Shown: positions 58,955-64,000 of the stretch, piece by piece
Position numbering within the stretch: the first letter of the stretch is position 1
Layout: every line of letters begins with the position of its first letter
NCBI GenBank assembly: GCA_029964075.1
Contig: CM057149.1
Span: 21,900,197-21,964,196, forward strand
DNA from: Patiria pectinifera
Taxonomy: Eukaryota; Echinodermata; Asteroidea; Valvatida; Asterinidae
Length of the DNA: 64,000 nucleotides
Direction: 5' to 3'
Notes under the pieces: generated by a model
The model's input: only the letters and a program-made list of their open reading frames with translations
Database searches by the model: none
What the model was told of the DNA's origin: nothing
Program-made: the position numbers and the translations under genes

Positions 58955-59212
58955 TTGCACAACTTCAAAGTATACACAGGCATGCAACTGGGAAATCACA
59001 CAAAAAAAGAGGAAATTCAAATTTTTCCGTGACTTTGTACAGTGTGTTTCTATTTTCAATGGCACACATGGGAAGTAAAAAAAAAAGAGGAAATCAGCTG
59101 ATCCAAGGAAAAATTGCATGTCTGTATACATTTATCCCCAGGTATACTACACCCTATTAATTCATTCCAGTATTTACCCAAAGTGACTTCCCGTTTTGGG
59201 CACTGCCCTCCA

Positions 59213-59556
59213 ATGGGCTCCGTGCACCAACAAAAGAGGGTGCGTTTTTTACTACTTTTGAGAGACCCGTGGACGGGACACACAGCGTGTGCGTAATGTA
59301 CTATGCTAGTTTGCGCACAAAGTATGCACGACTTTCTGAATGTGCCAAATCTATAGCCACAGCTTTTTCGCATGAGCGTCAGGCTTTGGCGCGCGAGTAC
59401 GTTCAAATTTAACTTGCGATGGTCTCCCAGACTAATCCCCGCCCCCAATAACTTTGGATCATTCGAAATACGCAGTGGATGGACCGGAAACCAGTCTAGG
59501 TCTCCCCCAACTCTCCTTTTCTGGCCGTTGAAGGGGTACTTGTGCACGGAGCCCAT
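59213..59556. mobile_element. MITE-like element, family G, 15-bp inverted ends
   Basis: Exact inverted ends atgggctccgtgcac / gtgcacggagcccat, 344 bp, in the GTF3C1 3' UTR. Confidence 0.7.
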
Positions 59557-60289
59557 TCCCTGCTACAATATCAATTCTTGTGTTCAGAACTCACTGATAA
59601 TAAACAGACCAACATAAACAAGTCTGCAGTGAGCTTCCCAAAACCCTCCAAATAAATGCCAGCAGACAGGCACTCTAGTGGCATTTTTATGAAACTCAAA
59701 CTTAACTTGGCTGGTGTGTCAAACCATCCTCCGAAACAGTTCAGCTGGATGACACCAAGGAGCAAAGATTGAAATTCGGGTATTAAAATGAACTAATATG
59801 TAAGCATTTTCTCAAGTGTTTCACTGCTTATGTGGACCTTACTTCATTTTTTATTTATTTAAACTATCATATCACAATCAACCAAAATAAGAGGGCCTAA
59901 TTACATTTCAGGACCTAGCGGGACCTTTCCTTTGCAGGTCTGCGAAGGATAGCCCCTTTCATTTGGTTGATTTGCTTATTTCAGGTCAATTCAATGCAGA
60001 AGTTTTATTCATTTTAAATTATCATATCGTTATAATGTTGTGGTTTTCCTTATAGAAACCTTGTGTGTTCCATGTTTGAACATGCAGAAACCATTGGAAC
60101 CTTCCGAGTGTTCCGAGTTTGAAATTGCTTCCCTTTCTTCCTTCTCATTTAGTTGTGATTCAGTTGGTATTTTCTGCCATCAGCTACTCGAGATTTGGGA
60201 ATTATGAATAATTTTCATACAAACCACAAAGGAGAACTGACTAGGTGCATTATAATAAAAAAAAAATTACAAAGAAATTGACTGGAGCA

Positions 60290-60375
60290 GGGTATTTGAA
60301 CAGCCTCAGGATTGTCGTTCCGGTGCTCAACCGGAACAGCAGTTCAGAGGTCCCAGGTTCAAACCCTGCTTACGT
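60290..60375 (+). mobile_element. tRNA-like SINE fragment in 3' UTR
   Basis: ttccggtgctcaaccggaacagcagttcagaggtcccaggttcaaaccctgc: B box and T-arm-like sequence. Confidence 0.4.
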
Positions 60376-60812
60376 CAAATTTTGTTCGGCTTTTAATGAA
60401 TACTGTTAAAATAAATCAACATAGTTATGCAAAGCATTTTTTTACTGTTAATTAATGAGGAACAAATTTCTACTTTTTTTTGTTATGACACAGCTTCTGT
60501 AATTGTAGTTTTAACAAGTGTTAGTGTTAAATGTCTTTAAACAACATATGATTCTTAAAACTGCAGGAATCTACTAAATGGTCACCACCTTCATTTCTTT
60601 TTAAACCAAAAAAAAAACATATGCTTTTTGTAAAGTGCAAATGTGAACTAAATCTTTGAAATGTCTTGTCATATATCTTCATTTGATTTTTTTTACCCAC
60701 AAGAAAGAAATGTACAATTTTTTTTTGGTGGGTCTTTTATTTTTTATATTTTTGTGTAAAGGGATCTGCAGATCACCTGTGTATTGTTGTAAAGGGAGCT
60801 TATCCAATTTTT

Positions 60813-60818
60813 AATAAA
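60813..60818 (+). terminator. Candidate poly(A) signal for GTF3C1
   Basis: AATAAA followed 20-50 bases later by a T/GT-rich stretch (tttgttgtcacttattttgt), the usual arrangement of hexamer and downstream element. Alternative hexamers lie at 59599 and 59651. Confidence 0.45.
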
Positions 60819-60849
60819 ATAGAAACCAAATTATTATCATTTGTTGTCA

Positions 60850-62956
60850 CTTATTTTGTTGTGCTCTTGTTTATTTTAAGCATTTATTCCTCCCCCATTC
60901 CTTCCCCTTCACCCCTGCTGGTGCACATAGTATTTGCAACATGCATAGCTCGAAACTGTAAGATCTTGAAAACCTGAACCAATAAACAAGATGTACATAT
61001 CAGATGCAGATCCAGAGATTTTTGCGGGGAGGGGGGGTGGTGGTCAGGCCCGTCAGATTTTCAAATCAATCAGTGCTGAAATGTAGAGGGTTTTTTTACT
61101 CCGTATACTTGGCCTCAGTAAAATCTTTTTAAAAAATGGGGAGTACCATCTTTTAATGGGAGCGCTAGCGCTGTTCAAGTATAACGATCGTGCACAAGTG
61201 CTTTTGCACAATAGTTCAATTCCTTACCCCTGCAAATACCCCTTACTCCTCTGTGTCCAAGTGTTGCGGACAGGACATATAGGTAATTATTATTACTACA
61301 ATCGTCTTTTTTTTAAATTTTGGTGTCCGCAAAAGTTGATGTTTGGACCTCCAACACCCCCCCCCCCGATCCGTGCCTTATGTGACCTTCTTGTGGACAT
61401 GTAGAATAAAGGTTCAAATTCGTATATATTGTAAATTGGATTAGTTATTATATCATAGGCCTAAAACCATTTTAGAAATATCTACACCTGAATGGCTTAA
61501 ATCCCCCCTCCCTAGCTCCCCCTCCACCTTTTGATCATGGAGTGGACATTTTGGATCTCCAAAATGTAAATATGGAGCCACTCATTTATAATAAATTACA
61601 GTAAAGTGCAATCTGCAAGGAAATTATGTGAAGTGGGCAAACGTGAATCCTCCCTTCCAAGTTCCAGCGCATCCACAAATTATTATGCTCTTTGAGAAAG
61701 CACAGCCCTGACGTACGTACGTACGCACCTGTACCCTGCGCCTTGTTCATTACGAGACTCCCTAGCTATATGAAGAAAAGTAAAAAATTGTATTCTCTGT
61801 AAATATTATTATAATCCGGAGATGCGGAATAGATAAGTTACTAGTATTTCCTCAATTGTAACATCAATCAAAGTAGACACAGTATTATTTTGTAATGTTA
61901 ATAAAATGACCGTGTTTGGAATGTAGTTGTGGCTCCGATTAAAGGCGGATTTAAATGCACTCAGTATTCCTACAGCAGACCCAGCCATTCTCAAAATGTG
62001 GACTTTGTTTTCCGCTTTGGCTTCACCTCACGCCTTCAGAATAACAGAAACATTTACTCTCCAAATACCGAATGGAAATATCCTATTTATATAAACACAC
62101 ATTCTCCTAGGAAGATTGTAAAACTACAATGAGACGAAGCACCAAAGTCTCGGGGCCTGAAATCTCTGGAGCCGAGTCGGTTACGGGGCCAAGGTTTGAA
62201 AACCCTCAGATCGCAGACTGTTCCATGCTATTATGGTTAAGGCAATTACTTAAAGGGAGAATTGCAATCACATAAAAAAATAACTTCTAAAGTATGCAAA
62301 TTCTGTTTAATAGGGTGAATTTATGCAATTGCTGCAACTTCGTCCCCGCTAACAGTTAAATAACATTGCTATAAGGGAGAAAACCTCAACACTCGAGGTA
62401 ACTCAGCTAGCATCTCGAGATTGTGCCTGCATCCAGGCACTAGCTCATATTTTGGGGTTCATAAAAACAGACCCGACCTAATCTTTTGGTACGCGGTGGC
62501 GCGAACGTGGTAAGACTCCCTAGGTGCAATCAATTCGTCATTTAACTCCCCAGCTTACTAATAGTTTGCGAGCATTTCAATAACCAAAATTGTGTTTGTG
62601 TCATTAACTATTTGGTATTTCTTGAAATAAAGAGACAGAAATTACGAATATTTATTTTATTTTCACAACATATGCGGGGAAAGGAAGTTATAGGGCCGAA
62701 TATGATTTCAGGTATCCCCAATTTATCTGAAATGTACGAACGTGCCCGACGAATTATGCATTGTGGGATATTACACCCCGTACATTGCCAACCAGGGATA
62801 ATTTTCCTTCGCCTTAGCGTGGCAATTTGTGTGTGAAATTCCCGCGAAAATCATCGCAAAGACCACATTTTATTGAAACACCGAAATCATTTACTGTAGT
62901 TTTGACTACCTAGAATCATTTCTTGTTGAAATTTTTCAAAGAAATCAGAAAACAAC
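60850..62956. other. Intergenic region between GTF3C1 and SEPHS-like gene
   Basis: AT-rich, no conserved ORF. I see scattered poly-C/poly-G tracts (61025, 61360), a short (acgt)n tract at 61711-61730, and no clear TATA box before the SEPHS-like start. The promoter of that gene must lie in the right part. Confidence 0.5.
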
Positions 62957-63152
62957 ATGGGATCTCGTCGTTCACCGTTCGACGCAGTCGCAAACGGGTT
63001 GGACAAAGATTTCCAATTAACCAGATATTCGGACCTGAAAGATTTTGGGGCGAAAGTCCCCCAAGATGAGCTGCTACAACTCCTTCAAACAGTCAAGGAT
63101 CCCGAGGAAGAAAAGACGGCCGAAGAGATGATGCTTCAACAGCCAGATTACG
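62957..63152 (+). CDS. SEPHS: SEPHS-like exon 1
   Basis: Single open block from the ATG to a consensus donor gtgagt; ends in phase 1, which joins to exon 2 to give a Gly codon at the conserved GIG motif. Confidence 0.85.
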
Positions 63153-64000
63153 GTGAGTAGTGAGCCAAATTACAGTGAATAGTGCGATGAGGAGATCGTT
63201 AAAATTTTGTCTTTTGGGGGTTTGAGAAACCTCGAAAGTTTTCTGTACGGCCATATTGTCACGATTGTGCGTAGCTGAGGAGTCACGTTCTACCACGGAA
63301 GGCGCGTGTCGAGCGTGAAACACAGGCAAGTAGCGCACGCTAAAGCCTTGATATTTTAACCTGTTGCACGATTGGCGGCACTTTTCTAATCTAATTAAAT
63401 GAAGTAATTGTTTTATTGTTCGAATAATTGTTTTAATTTATAACATAAAGTCCAGTCAAAGGTTATAATCGTACTTCTCATTAAGTTACAAAAAGAATTT
63501 CAAGACATTTAGAAAGTTGATTGACATTTTTTTAGTTTTAACTTTTTAAAATCATTGTTTGTTCATGTTTAGGCCTAATTAAAACACCTGACCGAGCCTG
63601 AAAAGTTAAACATGTTACATAATCAAAAGTTTGGAAATTTTTTGGTGAATGTATGTATTTTTATTTTTTGTTAAAGAATGTTGTATCCAGACGCCACTTC
63701 TTTGGTCGTGTACAAAGTCTATCTAGATTCGAGTGCATTTTCAAAAGTCTTTTTTAAATTAAAAAGTGGAAATGATTCTCAATCCCAGATTCAATTCATA
63801 TCTTTTCAACATTATTGCAATTTCGGACATATCGGACCTGCATTGACATGATTGAGATAATATAGCATTGTATGATGAAAAAAGTAGCGTCTGGATGCAA
63901 TTCTTTTTTTGGGGGGGGGATTTTTTTTTAGGTGTTCATTGATTTTAATTGATTTTTGTTCATCCATGATGTGCTACAGGTATTGGCAGTGACTGCAGTG
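62957..64000 (+). CDS. SEPHS: Selenophosphate synthetase family protein, 5' part (exon 1 and start of exon 2), active-site residues replaced
   Basis: Exon 1 is 62957-63152 (65 codons plus one base, donor gtgagt); exon 2 begins at 63980 after acceptor gctacag and runs off the window. The protein starts MGSRRSPFDAVANG, then LDKDFQLTRYSDLK and KVPQDELLQLL, aligning with human SEPHS1 LDKSFRLTRFTELK and KVPQEVLQKLL; exon 2 opens GIGSDCS, aligning with GIGMDTC. Active enzymes make monoselenophosphate from selenide and ATP, using a Sec or Cys and a Lys in the loop G-(U/C)-G-C-K. Here the loop is D-F-G-A-K: the Sec/Cys position is Phe, the second Cys is Ala, and the Lys is kept. That resembles SEPHS1-type paralogs, which have lost the Sec and do not make selenophosphate in vertebrates or insects. 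ATG context aacaacATGG is good, and no earlier in-frame coding signal is evident. The ATP-binding and C-terminal domains lie outside the window. Confidence 0.82.
63153..63979 (+). other. SEPHS-like intron 1
   Basis: 827 bases, AT-rich, GT-AG ends. I see no repeat family or RNA gene in it apart from poly-T and poly-G runs near 63905. Confidence 0.6.
63980..64000 (+). CDS. SEPHS: SEPHS-like exon 2 (truncated by window end)
   Basis: Acceptor tgctacag, then gtattggcagtgactgcagtg. With the phase-1 base from exon 1 this reads G-I-G-S-D-C-S, matching the conserved GIGMD-(S/T)-C segment. Confidence 0.75.

Larger units (their letters stand above)
58531..60840 (+). other. GTF3C1: Probable GTF3C1 3' UTR
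   Basis: No coding signal. Contains a TTAA-flanked MITE (58599-58954), a 344-bp element with 15-bp inverted ends (59213-59556) and a tRNA-like SINE piece (about 60300-60370). AATAAA occurs at 59599, 59651 and 60813; the last, followed by a GT-rich tract, is the best end. UTR length is an inference. Confidence 0.5.

Overview
The window is animal nuclear DNA: AT-rich, with short GT-AG exons in long introns and many DNA-transposon and tRNA-derived repeats. The protein families, the frequent tacatgta and accggt words, and a SINE with the widespread deuterostome 'cttgcccaaggacaca' tail suggest a marine invertebrate deuterostome (sea urchin, sea star, hemichordate or lancelet). I cannot pick among these from sequence alone.

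From 55 to 58530 on the + strand lies one gene, the largest TFIIIC subunit (GTF3C1/TFIIIC220, the B-box-binding subunit of RNA polymerase III factor TFIIIC). Thirty-two exons could be joined with continuous phase, giving 6888 coding bases (2295 codons plus TGA). The first exon(s), about 80-100 residues by comparison with the human protein, lie upstream of the window. A 3' UTR of up to about 2.3 kb follows, with the best poly(A) signal at 60813.

Intron 3 (3682-27005, 23.3 kb) is packed. It holds three tandem segmental-duplication units plus a remnant of a fourth. Each full unit carries an intact, intronless class A GPCR on the minus strand (7717-8721, 16337-17332, 24286-25266), a CAGCATCAGCAATGTACAA-type minisatellite 3' of the receptor, and a conserved CCAAT-box block 5' of it. 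Between the units are a 247-bp tandem array of antisense tRNA-like units with A box, B box and a T-run terminator, a TGACGTCA-rich tandem repeat, and a 3.6-kb palindrome with 1.6-2.0 kb arms. The remaining introns hold TTAA-flanked MITEs (two families), an hAT-like MITE with a perfect 8-bp target duplication, foldback elements, SINEs and several minisatellites.

At the right edge (62957 to the end) the first exon and the start of the second exon of a selenophosphate synthetase (SEPHS) family gene appear on the + strand. Its active-site loop reads D-F-G-A-K where catalytically competent enzymes have G-(Sec/Cys)-G-C-K, so it probably does not make selenophosphate. This is the most notable coding observation in the window.

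The two housekeeping-type genes are read in the same direction, about 4.4 kb apart from stop codon to start codon. The GPCRs are nested antisense passengers with no evident functional link to TFIIIC.
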